Positions 24,202 to 34,610 of a DNA stretch of 64,000 bases are shown here, piece by piece. The first letter of the stretch is position 1. Each line of letters opens with the position of its first letter. The stretch is from Brachybacterium sp. EE-P12 (GTDB lineage Bacteria > Actinomycetota > Actinomycetes > Actinomycetales > Dermabacteraceae). The DNA lies in assembly GCF_003711805.1 (NCBI RefSeq), contig NZ_QXCP01000009.1, positions 530,249-594,248 on the forward strand, given 5' to 3'. The position numbers and the translations under genes were made by a program. The notes beneath the pieces were generated by a model. The model ran no database searches and was not told the origin of the DNA. It saw only the letters and a list, made by a program, of their open reading frames with translations.

Positions 24202-25071
24202 ATGAGGTACACGCACGACGGCAAGCGACGCAAGGCTCTCTTCGTCGGGGTCGACGGGGTGCGCGACGACGTGCTGCGCGAGCTCGCCCCGCCCTCCGTC
24301 CGGGATCTCGCCTCCTGCGGGCGCTGGTGGTCGACGACGATGCCCGACGTCGACGTCGCCCCGACCGTCACCGCCGTCGGCTGGTCGACGCTGCTGACCG
24401 GGGTCGGGCCGGCGACCCACCGGGTCTCCGGGAACGAGGACGAGCTGCATCTGCTGCACCGCTATCCGTCGGTGCTCACCCGCGCCTACTGCGCCGACCG
24501 GGAGATCCGCACCTACGCCGCCGCCTCGGCGCTCATCTTCGGCACACACTTCGGCCCCGGGCCGATCCTCGGACCCGGCGTGAACGTGCTCGACTTCTAC
24601 GACCGACGCGAGCACCCCCGGGGCTTCTACGACACCGATCCCCTGGTGCTCGAGGACGCGGCGCGCGAGCTCGGCTCCGGGGAGCACGACCTCTCCTTCG
24701 TCTACTTCGGCCAGGGCGACAAGATCGCGCACGAGCACGGCGCGGGCGAGCAGTACCGCAAGACCATCGGGGTGCTCGACAGCTATCTGGGCCGGCTCCT
24801 GGAGGCGGTCAGGCAGCGCTCGACCTTCGACCGAGAGGAGTGGCTGGTCGTGCTCAGCACCGATCACGGCCACCTCGACGAAGGCGGCCACGGCGGCGGC
24901 TCCTGGCAGGAGCGCCAGTCGTTCCTCATCGCAGGCCTCCTAGGCGGCGGGCCGACGGACCCGTGGCGCGAGGCGGCCGAGCCCGTCGACCTCGCCCCGA
25001 CGCTCATGGAGCACCTCGCCGTCCCCGTGGACCCCGCCTGGGGCTACGAGGGACGGGCACTGCAGCTGTGA
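24202..25071 (+). CDS. Type I phosphodiesterase / nucleotide pyrophosphatase-like (alkaline phosphatase superfamily)
   Basis: The 289-residue protein has alkaline-phosphatase-superfamily metal motifs: ALFVGVDGVRDDVL (first Asp), DVAPTVTAVGWSTLLTG with the candidate nucleophile Thr, YFGQGDKIAHEHG (second metal, DxxxH) and VVLSTDHGHLDEGGHGG (third, DHG). It should hydrolyse a phosphodiester or phosphomonoester. No signal peptide, so it probably acts on imported substrate in the cytosol. GAAAGG is 6-7 nt from the ATG at 24202 but directly abuts the ATG at 24196, so 24202 is favoured. It is the last gene of the operon. Confidence 0.85.
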   Translation: MRYTHDGKRRKALFVGVDGVRDDVLRELAPPSVRDLASCGRWWSTTMPDVDVAPTVTAVGWSTLLTGVGPATHRVSGNEDELHLLHRYPSVLTRAYCADREIRTYAAASALIFGTHFGPGPILGPGVNVLDFYDRREHPRGFYDTDPLVLEDAARELGSGEHDLSFVYFGQGDKIAHEHGAGEQYRKTIGVLDSYLGRLLEAVRQRSTFDREEWLVVLSTDHGHLDEGGHGGGSWQERQSFLIAGLLGGGPTDPWREAAEPVDLAPTLMEHLAVPVDPAWGYEGRALQL

Positions 25072-25126
25072 AAGAGGGCAGAGCTTCCCCGGGCGTTTCA
25101 CGTCGGTTCGACGTACCCTTGGAAGC

Positions 25127-25363
25127 ATGACTCCCGACACTGCAGCTCTGATCCGAGACGGCCTCGCGCTCGACGCCGATCAGCGCGCAGTCGTCGCCAA
25201 CGCTCTGCTCGAGAGTCTTCACGAGGGTGGCGATGTGAACGACGTCGATGCAGCTTGGCGTGCCGAGGCAACCCGGCGACTGGCCGAGGTGCGTGCCGGT
25301 GACGTCGAGCTGGTGGAGGCTGACGAGCACTACGCCCGCCTGCGTGCTTCACTCGCCGAATGA
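25127..25363 (+). CDS. Type II antitoxin (putative addiction-module component family)
   Basis: The 78-residue product fits the small antitoxin family paired with ParE/RelE toxins: LIRDGLALDADQRAVVANALLESLH (helical N-terminus with the family's PxxERxxLAxxLLxSL-like pattern), then an acidic stretch and AAWRAEATRRLAEVRAGDVELVEADE, the usual toxin-neutralising C-terminal helix. Its stop overlaps the toxin start by 4 nt. A TACCCT box 7 nt upstream of the ATG suggests leaderless expression, although GGAAG also lies there. The first 44 nt of its conserved helix are duplicated at 25916-25959 in a truncated copy. Confidence 0.88.
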   Translation: MTPDTAALIRDGLALDADQRAVVANALLESLHEGGDVNDVDAAWRAEATRRLAEVRAGDVELVEADEHYARLRASLAE

Positions 25364-25677
25364 CCCTGCCCCAGCGCGAACACCCCGAGGCCGCCGCCGA
25401 GTTCGACGCCTCCGTGCGCTGGTACCAAGAGCAGGAACCCGGGATCGGCCTGATGCTCATCGATCGGGCACAGCAAGCGCGCAAAGACCTCGCTCTCTGG
25501 CCGGATGCCGCACCACCGTTCACGACCGCGGACGACGGCACCGTGATCCGCAGCAAAGCCGTTCGCGGTTACCCGTATCGGATCGTCTACACCGTCGAGC
25601 CGGACTCGATTCTGATCCTCGCCTACGCCCACGAGCGCCGCGAACCCGGCTACTGGCTCCACCGCCTGAATCACTGA
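25360..25677 (+). CDS. ParE/RelE-family toxin
   Basis: The 105-residue product has the ParE/RelE fold pattern: HPEAAAEFDASVRWYQEQEPGIGLMLIDRAQQA (two N-terminal helices), then strands with VRGYPYRIVYTVEPDSILILAYAHERREPGYW. The closing HxRRxPxYW signature is typical. Such toxins inhibit gyrase (ParE) or cut mRNA on ribosomes (RelE); sequence alone does not settle which. ATGA overlap with the antitoxin gives tight coupling. Confidence 0.88.
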   Translation: MTLPQREHPEAAAEFDASVRWYQEQEPGIGLMLIDRAQQARKDLALWPDAAPPFTTADDGTVIRSKAVRGYPYRIVYTVEPDSILILAYAHERREPGYWLHRLNH

Positions 25678-25812
25678 GCAGGCACGAATGACCACCGCCG
25701 CCTGGTTCCGAGACTCCAGAGCACACGGCTGAAGCCACGCCTCTCAGGTAGCAATGGCCCCGCAGCCCAGGCGGCCTACGCCCTCCCCCTCCCCAGACGT
25801 AGACCCCGTGCA

Positions 25813-25871
25813 CCGAGTGCTGCGTTTGGACCGCTATGACGGCCCGAAAGCGGTCCAAACGCAGCACTCGG
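25813..25871. repeat. 59-nt palindromic intergenic repeat, copy 2 (perfect 23-bp stem)
   Basis: Two 23-nt arms (25813-25835 and 25849-25871) are perfect reverse complements around the 13-nt loop ATGACGGCCCGAA. The arm ends are CCGAGTGCTGCG and CGCAGCACTCGG. The remaining gap after the toxin gene (25678-25812) shows no gene. The truncated antitoxin copy begins 26 nt downstream. Confidence 0.9.
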
Positions 25872-25897
25872 CGGCAGTTCGGCGTGGATTCGGAGAC

Positions 25898-25959
25898 ATG
25901 ACCAAGAACGCCACTGCTCTGATCCGAGACGGCCTCGCGCTCGACGCCGATCAGCGCGC
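25898..25959 (+). pseudogene. Truncated duplicate of the antitoxin gene
   Basis: ATG at 25898 opens MTKNATALIRDGLALDADQRA, matching the intact antitoxin from residue 6 on; 44 nt (25916-25959) are identical to 25145-25188. Similarity stops at 25959, where the frame continues into antisense LysR sequence. No toxin copy follows. This is the 5' remnant of a second, deleted toxin-antitoxin pair or of a local duplication. Confidence 0.8.
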
Positions 25960-25961
25960 GA

Positions 25962-26843
25962 TCACTCGTGCGGAGGCGTCGGCAGACTGTCGAGGAACGC
26001 CTGCGCCGCCGGCGTGGGGTTGAAGCTGCTCCATGCAAGGTACTCGATGCGGGTGGGGCCCGCCGTGAGCGAGATCGTGCGTAGGTCGTCGCTGTCGCCG
26101 GGGATCACCGCTGGTGAGAGCAGGGCGACGACGAGCCCCTGTCGGACCAGGTCGAGCATGAGGTCTGTGCTCATGAACTCGAACGCGACGTCGCGACGGA
26201 CCCCGGCGGCGTGGAACGCGAGGTCCGAGGGGATGCGGCCGGGCGTTCCCTCGGGGAAGTCCACGAACACCTCATCGCCCAGGTCCTCCAGCCGCACCCT
26301 GCGCCGACCGGCGAGCGGGTGAGCGGCGGAGACGACGGCGACGAGTCGTTCCCTGGCCAGCACTCGCGTGTCCACGCCCGTCGGCCGCGTGCTGTCGGGC
26401 AGGCCGAGCACGGCGACGTCCATGCTGCCCGCACCGATCGCGGCGATGAACTCGTCGCTGCCGCCGCCCCTGAGCCTGATCCGCACGGCCGGGTGGGCGC
26501 GGTGGAACCGCCCGAGCGCGGCGGGGACGTCGATCGTGGTCACTGTCGGGATCACGCCGACGGTCAGGGAGCCGCGGATCTGTCCGTTCGCCGCCGCCGC
26601 CTCGGAAGCGGCGCGCTCGGCGGCGTCGAGGCTCGCCCGCGCCTGCACGAGGAACGCCTCACCGGCGGCGGTGAGCTCGACACGGCGGCTGCTGCGGGCG
26701 AACAGCGCGACCCCGAGCTCGCGCTCGAGCGCCTTGAGCTGGTGGCTGAGCGAGGACTGCACCACGAAGCACCGCTCCGCCGCGCGGGTGAAGTTCTTCT
26801 CCTCGGCGATGGCGATGACGTACCGCATCTGCTGCAACTCCAT
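25962..26843 (-). CDS. LysR-family transcriptional regulator
   Basis: The 293-residue product has the N-terminal winged HTH (MELQQMRYVIAIAEEKNFTRAAERCFVVQSSLSHQLKALERELGVALFAR) and a periplasmic-binding-like effector domain (residues ~90-290; GSLTVGVIPTVTTIDVP, AAHPLAGRRRV, GLVVALLSPAVIPG). It is divergent from the EamA/NAD(P)-binding operon, which it probably controls. I used the internal ATG at 26843 because family members start at this motif; an ATG at 26873 is also open. Its stop codon abuts the truncated antitoxin fragment, so the present C-terminus lies at a rearrangement edge, though length is normal. Confidence 0.9.
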   Translation of the reverse strand: MELQQMRYVIAIAEEKNFTRAAERCFVVQSSLSHQLKALERELGVALFARSSRRVELTAAGEAFLVQARASLDAAERAASEAAAANGQIRGSLTVGVIPTVTTIDVPAALGRFHRAHPAVRIRLRGGGSDEFIAAIGAGSMDVAVLGLPDSTRPTGVDTRVLARERLVAVVSAAHPLAGRRRVRLEDLGDEVFVDFPEGTPGRIPSDLAFHAAGVRRDVAFEFMSTDLMLDLVRQGLVVALLSPAVIPGDSDDLRTISLTAGPTRIEYLAWSSFNPTPAAQAFLDSLPTPPHE

Positions 26844-26875
26844 ACACCCATGGTCACAGTTCATTCTTGCCATGA

Positions 26876-26888
26876 CAACAATCTGTTG
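26876..26888. promoter_or_regulatory. Candidate LysR-binding palindrome
   Basis: CAACA-atc-TGTTG lies in the 79-nt divergent gap between the LysR-type gene and the EamA gene. Position and dyad suit a LysR autoregulatory site. Confidence 0.4.
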
Positions 26889-26922
26889 GACTCATGGATG
26901 AGTGCGGCTCGACGATGGATCC

Positions 26923-27849
26923 ATGAACATCACGCCGACCCGGCCTGCGCCTGCGGACGCCCCGGCGATCACCCCGCACCGCGTGGGCTGGACGGCGCTG
27001 ACCGCGATCGCGCCGACGGTGTGGGGCACCACCTACATCGTCACCACGCATCTGCTGCCCGAGGGCCACCCGCTGTTCGCGGCCATGATGCGGTCCCTCC
27101 CCGCCGGGCTGATCGCGCTGCTGATCGCCCGGCGTCTGCCGCGCGGGTCGTGGTGGTGGAAGAGCTTCGTGCTCGGCACCTTGAACATGGGGGCGTTCTT
27201 CCCGCTGCTGTTCGTCGCCGCGCAGGAGCTCCCCGGCGGTGTCGCGGCCACGCTGGGTGCGGCGCAGCCGATCGTGATCGCTTTCCTGGCGGTGGCGATC
27301 CTGCACGAGACGCTGTCCCTCTGGCGCCTCTGCTGGGGAGTGCTCGGCATGGTCGGCGTCGCGCTCGTCGTCCTCGGCCCGGAGGCGGCCATGTCACCCG
27401 TCGGCGTCCTCGCGGGCCTCGCTGGGGCCGCCTCGATGGGAACGGGGGTGGTGCTCACCAAGAAGTGGGGACGCCCCTCGGGGGTCTCCGCGATCGGTCT
27501 CGCCGGATGGCAGCTCACCGCCGCCGGGCTCGTGCTCCTGCTCCCCGCCCTCCTCGTCGACGGCGTTCCGCCCGGCATCGACGGCGCTGCTGTGCTCGGC
27601 TACGCCTGGCTGGGCCTGATCGGTGCGCTGCTGACGTACACGCTCTGGTTCTCCGGCATCCGTCGCCTGCCCGTGACGGCGACCGCGCTGCTCGGGCTGC
27701 TCTCCCCGCTGGTGGCCGCGGTCCTCGGGGCCGCTCTCGCCGGTGAAGCCCTCACCGCGGTGCAGCTCCTCGGCTTCGCCGCCGCCCTGACCGCGATGGT
27801 CGCCGGTCAGCTCCCGTCCCCGACACAGAAAGCACAGGATCCCTCATGA
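26923..27849 (+). CDS. EamA-family (drug/metabolite) transporter
   Basis: The 308-residue membrane protein has about ten helices in two EamA repeats; the first repeat includes APTVWGTTYIVTTHLLPEGHPLFAAMMRSLPAGL (typical PTxWGTxY... start) and ends VGVALVVLGP. The second starts near residue 155. It exports amino acids or small metabolites; substrate unknown. The ATG at 26923 is preceded by only a weak purine stretch. It is divergent from the LysR regulator and coupled by ATGA to the NAD(P)-binding gene. Confidence 0.9.
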   Translation: MNITPTRPAPADAPAITPHRVGWTALTAIAPTVWGTTYIVTTHLLPEGHPLFAAMMRSLPAGLIALLIARRLPRGSWWWKSFVLGTLNMGAFFPLLFVAAQELPGGVAATLGAAQPIVIAFLAVAILHETLSLWRLCWGVLGMVGVALVVLGPEAAMSPVGVLAGLAGAASMGTGVVLTKKWGRPSGVSAIGLAGWQLTAAGLVLLLPALLVDGVPPGIDGAAVLGYAWLGLIGALLTYTLWFSGIRRLPVTATALLGLLSPLVAAVLGAALAGEALTAVQLLGFAAALTAMVAGQLPSPTQKAQDPS

Positions 27850-28496
27850 GAATCGCCGTCTTCGGCGCCACCGGCATGGCCGGCGCCGCCATCGTCTCCG
27901 AGTCCATCGCCCGAGGACACCAGGTCATCGCGGCATCACGACAGCCCTCCACCACCGCCTCTGACGACGACCGCCTCGCAGTGCGGGCCGTCGATGTCGC
28001 CGAGCCCGAGGCGGTGGGCCCGGTGCTCGCTGAGGCCGACGCCGCCGTGCTCACCATCCGCCTGGCGCCCGGTGAGGAGCACCGGCTCGCGGCGTTGACG
28101 CGCGGCGTCCTGGACGTGGCCGGACGCCACGGCACACGAGCCCTCATCGTCGGCGGCTCCGCGCCGCTGCGCTCACCGAGCCGTCCGGACCGGCTGCTGA
28201 TCGACGATCCCGAGCATGTCCCCGAGGCGTGGAAGAGGATCGCGCGGGCCAGCCTCGACCAGTACCACGCCTGCCAGGAGCACCCCTACACCGGGTGGGT
28301 ATACCTCAGCCCGCCGGCGGTGTTCGAGCCGGGCGAGCGCAGCGGCAGCTACCTGCGCGGCACCACCACTCTGCTGACCGATGCGCATGGCGTCTCCCGG
28401 ATCACCGCACCGGACTTCGCCATCGCCGTGCTGGACGAGCTCGAGAACCCCGGCGACGACCAGCATTTCACCGTCGCACAGCACCCTGCGTCCTGA
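27846..28496 (+). CDS. NAD(P)H-binding atypical SDR (YwnB-like)
   Basis: The 216-residue product begins MRIAVFGATGMAGAAIVSESIARGHQVIAASR, the GxxGxxG NAD(P)-binding motif of atypical short-chain dehydrogenases of the NmrA/YwnB kind. LIVGGSAPLRS and the Tyr-containing VYLSPPAVFEPGERSGSYLRG follow. Proteins of this group are putative flavin or quinone reductases, or NADP-sensing regulators. It ends the operon; a copy of the 59-nt palindrome begins 25 nt past the stop. Confidence 0.85.
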   Translation: MRIAVFGATGMAGAAIVSESIARGHQVIAASRQPSTTASDDDRLAVRAVDVAEPEAVGPVLAEADAAVLTIRLAPGEEHRLAALTRGVLDVAGRHGTRALIVGGSAPLRSPSRPDRLLIDDPEHVPEAWKRIARASLDQYHACQEHPYTGWVYLSPPAVFEPGERSGSYLRGTTTLLTDAHGVSRITAPDFAIAVLDELENPGDDQHFTVAQHPAS

Positions 28497-28516
28497 CCGC
28501 GTCCGGCGGCGCCTCG

Positions 28517-28583
28517 TGCACCGAGTGCTGCGTCTGGACCGCTATGACGGCCCGATAGCGGTCCAGATGCAGCGCTCGGTGCA
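28517..28583. repeat. Palindromic intergenic repeat, copy 3 (27-nt arms)
   Basis: The 59-nt core (28521-28579) is extended by TGCA on both sides, giving 27-nt arms around the conserved 13-nt loop. Relative to copy 2, the arms differ at two positions that still form G-T wobble pairs, so pairing is retained. Confidence 0.85.
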
Positions 28584-28716
28584 GAGGGGTGGGCGCAGGT
28601 GAGCAGCGGGGCGGGGAACACGTGAGCAGCGGGGGCGGGAGCAGGTGAGCCCCCAGCGGCGGGAGCAGCTCAGCCCCGGGCGTGACCAGCCACCCCACGG
28701 CCCCCACACCCCCGAG

Positions 28717-28740
28717 TACACTCGGCCGTGAACGTTCACG
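28717..28740 (+). promoter_or_regulatory. lacZ-type promoter -10 (TACACT) with overlapping LacI-type operator
   Basis: TACACT (28717-28722) is followed by the perfect 14-bp palindrome CGTGAACGTTCACG (28727-28740), which would cover the transcription start. The form (GTGAACGTTCAC) is that of LacI/GalR-family operators. The regulator is not in the window. The G-rich stretch 28584-28700 upstream holds imperfect short repeats and no gene. Confidence 0.65.
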
Positions 28741-28754
28741 ACACGACGCCGTGA

Positions 28755-31859
<3,105 letters not shown>

Positions 31860-31924
31860 GCCGCTCCGCCGCTGAGCCCCGATCGACCGTTGAGGGCTCC
31901 CGGCGGCGCGGACCGTTGCACCAG

Positions 31925-31982
31925 GTGGCGCTCAGCCAGCATCCGACCCGCTATTTGGGGATGGATGCTGGCTGAGCGCCAC
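31925..31982. repeat. Long palindrome downstream of lacZ (20-bp perfect stem)
   Basis: GTGGCGCTCAGCCAGCATCC (31925-31944) is the exact reverse complement of 31963-31982, with an 18-nt loop. Flanking TGCA lies on both outer sides (about 31917 and 31987). It could serve as a terminator for lacZ but is much longer than needed. The rest of 31860-32133 has a TAGCCT -10-like box at 32062-32067 for the next gene. Confidence 0.85.
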
Positions 31983-32133
31983 TCCCTGCACGCGCCCGGG
32001 CCCGCCCTGATCGCAACCACCTCGTCATCTGCGCGGGACTCGGGCGGAGAGCACCGACCGCTAGCCTTGTGGAGGCGTCGACGTGGCGCCGCGAGGCGAC
32101 GGCCCGCCGTGCGGCGGGCCATGAGGGAGATGC

Positions 32134-32991
32134 ATGACTCAGGGGTACGGCCCGCAGAACGGTCAGGACGGCCAGTGGGGCCAGCAGAGCCAGAACGGCC
32201 AGCAGGGGCAGTGGGGCGCGGAGGGCCAGCCGGGCCAGCAGCCCGCGCAGCAGCCGCAATGGGGCCAGCCCTCCCCGGCGCCGGCCGCGCCGCAGTGGGG
32301 CCAGCAGCCCGGCTCTCAGCAGCAGCAGTGGGGTCAGCCCTCGCCCGCGCAGGGTGAGCAGCCGCAGTGGGGCCAGCCCTCCCCGGCGGCGGCGCCGCAG
32401 CAGCAGGGCTCCTGGAGTCAGGTCCCGCAGGCCTCCCCCGCCGCCTCGTATCCCGGAGCGTCGGGCTACACGGGCCTCCCGGCCGCTCAGGGCGACGCGT
32501 CGAAGGCACCCCTCGCCAAGAAGCTCGGGATCGCGCTGATCGCCCTCTCGGTGCTCGCGATCCTCAGCCGCTTCGCGACGCCGATCTTCATGTTCATGAT
32601 GGCGGCGAACGGTGACCCCTCGCAGATGGACGAGGTCTCCGTGGGGATGGGGCTGAGCAGCATCGGGACGCTCCTGGCCTGGATCGCGAATCTGCTGTTC
32701 TCTCTCGGTCTGCTGGTCATCGCGATCATCGCCGCGATCCAGTTCCGGGGACGCGCCCGCACCGGCGCGATCATCGTGGGCGCCACGGTGATCGTCTCGG
32801 TGATCCTCTACTGGATCGTCAGCTTCATCGGCGGGTTCCTCGGCGCCGCCATCGCCGGAAACTCCTATGACCTGGGCACGATCTACACCGTCGGCGGCAT
32901 CGCCGAGATCCTGCGCATCCTCGTGGTCGCCGCGGCGCTCCTGGTCGGCTCGTACATGGTCTACGCCTGGGGTCGCAAGAACGCCTCCTGA
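32134..32991 (+). CDS. Gln/Trp/Gly-rich repeat protein with four membrane helices
   Basis: The 285-residue protein has a ~110-residue N-terminal low-complexity region made of imperfect PQWGQPSPA and GQWGQQ repeats, rich in Gln, Gly, Pro and Trp. Four predicted membrane helices follow (about residues 130-155, 175-200, 210-245 and 255-278). GAGGGAG lies 7 nt before the ATG at 32134. Actinobacteria have many proteins with a Pro/Gln-rich cytosolic head and a DUF4190/DUF4064-like membrane part; function is unknown. The head is prion-like in composition. No operon partner. Confidence 0.78.
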   Translation: MTQGYGPQNGQDGQWGQQSQNGQQGQWGAEGQPGQQPAQQPQWGQPSPAPAAPQWGQQPGSQQQQWGQPSPAQGEQPQWGQPSPAAAPQQQGSWSQVPQASPAASYPGASGYTGLPAAQGDASKAPLAKKLGIALIALSVLAILSRFATPIFMFMMAANGDPSQMDEVSVGMGLSSIGTLLAWIANLLFSLGLLVIAIIAAIQFRGRARTGAIIVGATVIVSVILYWIVSFIGGFLGAAIAGNSYDLGTIYTVGGIAEILRILVVAAALLVGSYMVYAWGRKNAS

Positions 32992-33047
32992 GCACCGCCC
33001 CTCCGCGGTGCTGAGCTCCGCCGTCCCTCCTCGCCCCGCGCGCCTGA

Positions 33048-34610
33048 TCACCCGCCGAGCAGCACCGCCTGCTGCTCGGTGCTGATCAGGGCGCGGCCGC
33101 CGCTGAGCGGGCGCAGCTCGGTGAGCTCCTCCGCCGTGAAGAGCTCCGCGGTGACCGTGCCGTCGTCCGCGTCGACCACGCGCAGGCGCCGCAGCCCCCG
33201 CGGATCCAGGGGATGCTCGCGCCGGATCTCGTCGAGCACGACGACCGTGCTCGCGCCGAGGCCGCCCCGCACCTCCGCGTCCGGGGAGTCGAGCGGCAGG
33301 GTCCAGAGGTGCGCGCCGGTCGCGGTGTCATAGGCGACCATCTGGCCCGAGGCGTTGGTGACCACCATGCGGGTGCCGTCGATGCCGAGGCGGGCGGTGA
33401 ACGCCTCCGCCTGGTCCACGCCCTGCCCGCCGGGCGCCTCCCAGGCGGACTGCCGTTCGGAGGCGAGGATCTCGCCCTCGGTGGTGGTGCCCTCCTCGGT
33501 GCCCGTGGCGAGCACGCGCCCCGCGTCCAGGCGCACCGTCCAGTCCCCGGCCGGGGAGGGCGCGGACTCCCAGAGCACCTGGCCGTCCTCGTGCGCGGTC
33601 GCGCTCAGCTCCCCGTCCTCACCGGCGCAGACGGTGAGGACCTGCGGGCCGCGCTGCTGCAGGGCCTGCGGGTCCGACGGGGCGGGGGTCGCCGCGATCC
33701 GGCACTCGGCGTCGGCCGGCGCGAGGACGCGGCCGACGGCGAAGCCCGTCGCAGGATCGATCTGCAGCCAGCCCTGGTCGGGGTCGAAGCGCAGCGGCAC
33801 CTCGGGGAGCACGCCCGTCGCCGCGACGGCGTCGAGCAGCCCGGTCGCGGCCCCGTCCCCGGCGGGCAGCTCGGTCCCGACCGGGTCGGGGCCGCGGGTC
33901 TGCTCCGCATCGGACACCGTCCACAGCGGCTGATCGGGGGCGCCGAGGTCCACGCCGCTGAGACGGCAGGTCCCGGCCTCGCAGGCACGGACCACGAGCA
34001 CGTCCCCGGCGAGGGCCAGCGGCGTGCCGGGCACCTCGACGGGCGCGGAGCCGCCGCCCCGTTCGCTCACCCGCGTGAGCTCGTCGGTCACCTGCACCAG
34101 GCGTGTCCCGTCGGCCGAGAGCGCGAGGACGTCCTCGGGGGCGGCCTCGACCTCCTCGACGCCGGCCTCGGCGGAGACGAGCTGTGCGGTGCCGTCGGCG
34201 CGGCGCACGAGCACGGGTCCCTGCCCGTCCGGAGCGGAATGGACGGCCTCTCCCTCGCTCAGCGGGGCGAGCGTCGCAGACGCGGCGCGCTCGAGACGGT
34301 CCGGGCGGGTGGCGAGCACGGCCGGGACGGTCAGCGCGGCCGCGACGACGAGCGCGAGGCCCGCGACGAGCAGGATCCGCACCCGGCGGCGCAGCCGACC
34401 CCCGAGCAGGGCGAGCAGTAGCGTGCCGAGGCCGGCACCGGCGAGCAGCCCGGCCGCGAGGCGCAGCGCCCCGAGCCGGAAATGACCTCCCAGCAGGGCG
34501 CTGATCCCGGCGAGCGCGAGCAGCACCACGGCGAGTCCCAGCGCCGTCGCGGCATCGGGGCCGGGCGCGGGCGCAGGCGCAGGCGCGGGCGCAGGCGACC
34601 CCTCGCTCAC
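33048..34610 (-). CDS. Membrane protein with extracytoplasmic PQQ/WD-type beta-propeller domain
   Basis: The 520-residue product has an Ala/Pro N-terminus, three predicted helices (about residues 20-110; ALGLAVVLLALAGISALLGG and LLVAGLALVVAAALTVPAVLA) and a C-terminal ~400-residue region of repeated beta-blade units such as DGTRLVQVTDELTRV, DGQVLWESAPSPAGDWTVRLDAGRVLATG and YDTATGAHLWTLPL, typical of PQQ-like propellers. Two Cys (VVRACEAGTCRLSG) may form a disulphide outside. The GTG at 34610 overlaps the tgt stop by 4 nt, so it is translationally coupled to tgt, an unusual partner. Function unknown. Confidence 0.8.
   Translation of the reverse strand: MSEGSPAPAPAPAPAPGPDAATALGLAVVLLALAGISALLGGHFRLGALRLAAGLLAGAGLGTLLLALLGGRLRRRVRILLVAGLALVVAAALTVPAVLATRPDRLERAASATLAPLSEGEAVHSAPDGQGPVLVRRADGTAQLVSAEAGVEEVEAAPEDVLALSADGTRLVQVTDELTRVSERGGGSAPVEVPGTPLALAGDVLVVRACEAGTCRLSGVDLGAPDQPLWTVSDAEQTRGPDPVGTELPAGDGAATGLLDAVAATGVLPEVPLRFDPDQGWLQIDPATGFAVGRVLAPADAECRIAATPAPSDPQALQQRGPQVLTVCAGEDGELSATAHEDGQVLWESAPSPAGDWTVRLDAGRVLATGTEEGTTTEGEILASERQSAWEAPGGQGVDQAEAFTARLGIDGTRMVVTNASGQMVAYDTATGAHLWTLPLDSPDAEVRGGLGASTVVVLDEIRREHPLDPRGLRRLRVVDADDGTVTAELFTAEELTELRPLSGGRALISTEQQAVLLGG

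Noticed and set aside
25127..25959. Prophage or genomic-island border
   Set aside because: A toxin-antitoxin pair and a gene fragment alone are not enough; no tRNA, integrase or composition shift is seen.
28584..28716. CRISPR-like or tandem repeat array
   Set aside because: The GGAGCAGGTGAGC-like units are short, imperfect and irregularly spaced in a G-rich stretch; no spacers or cas genes.
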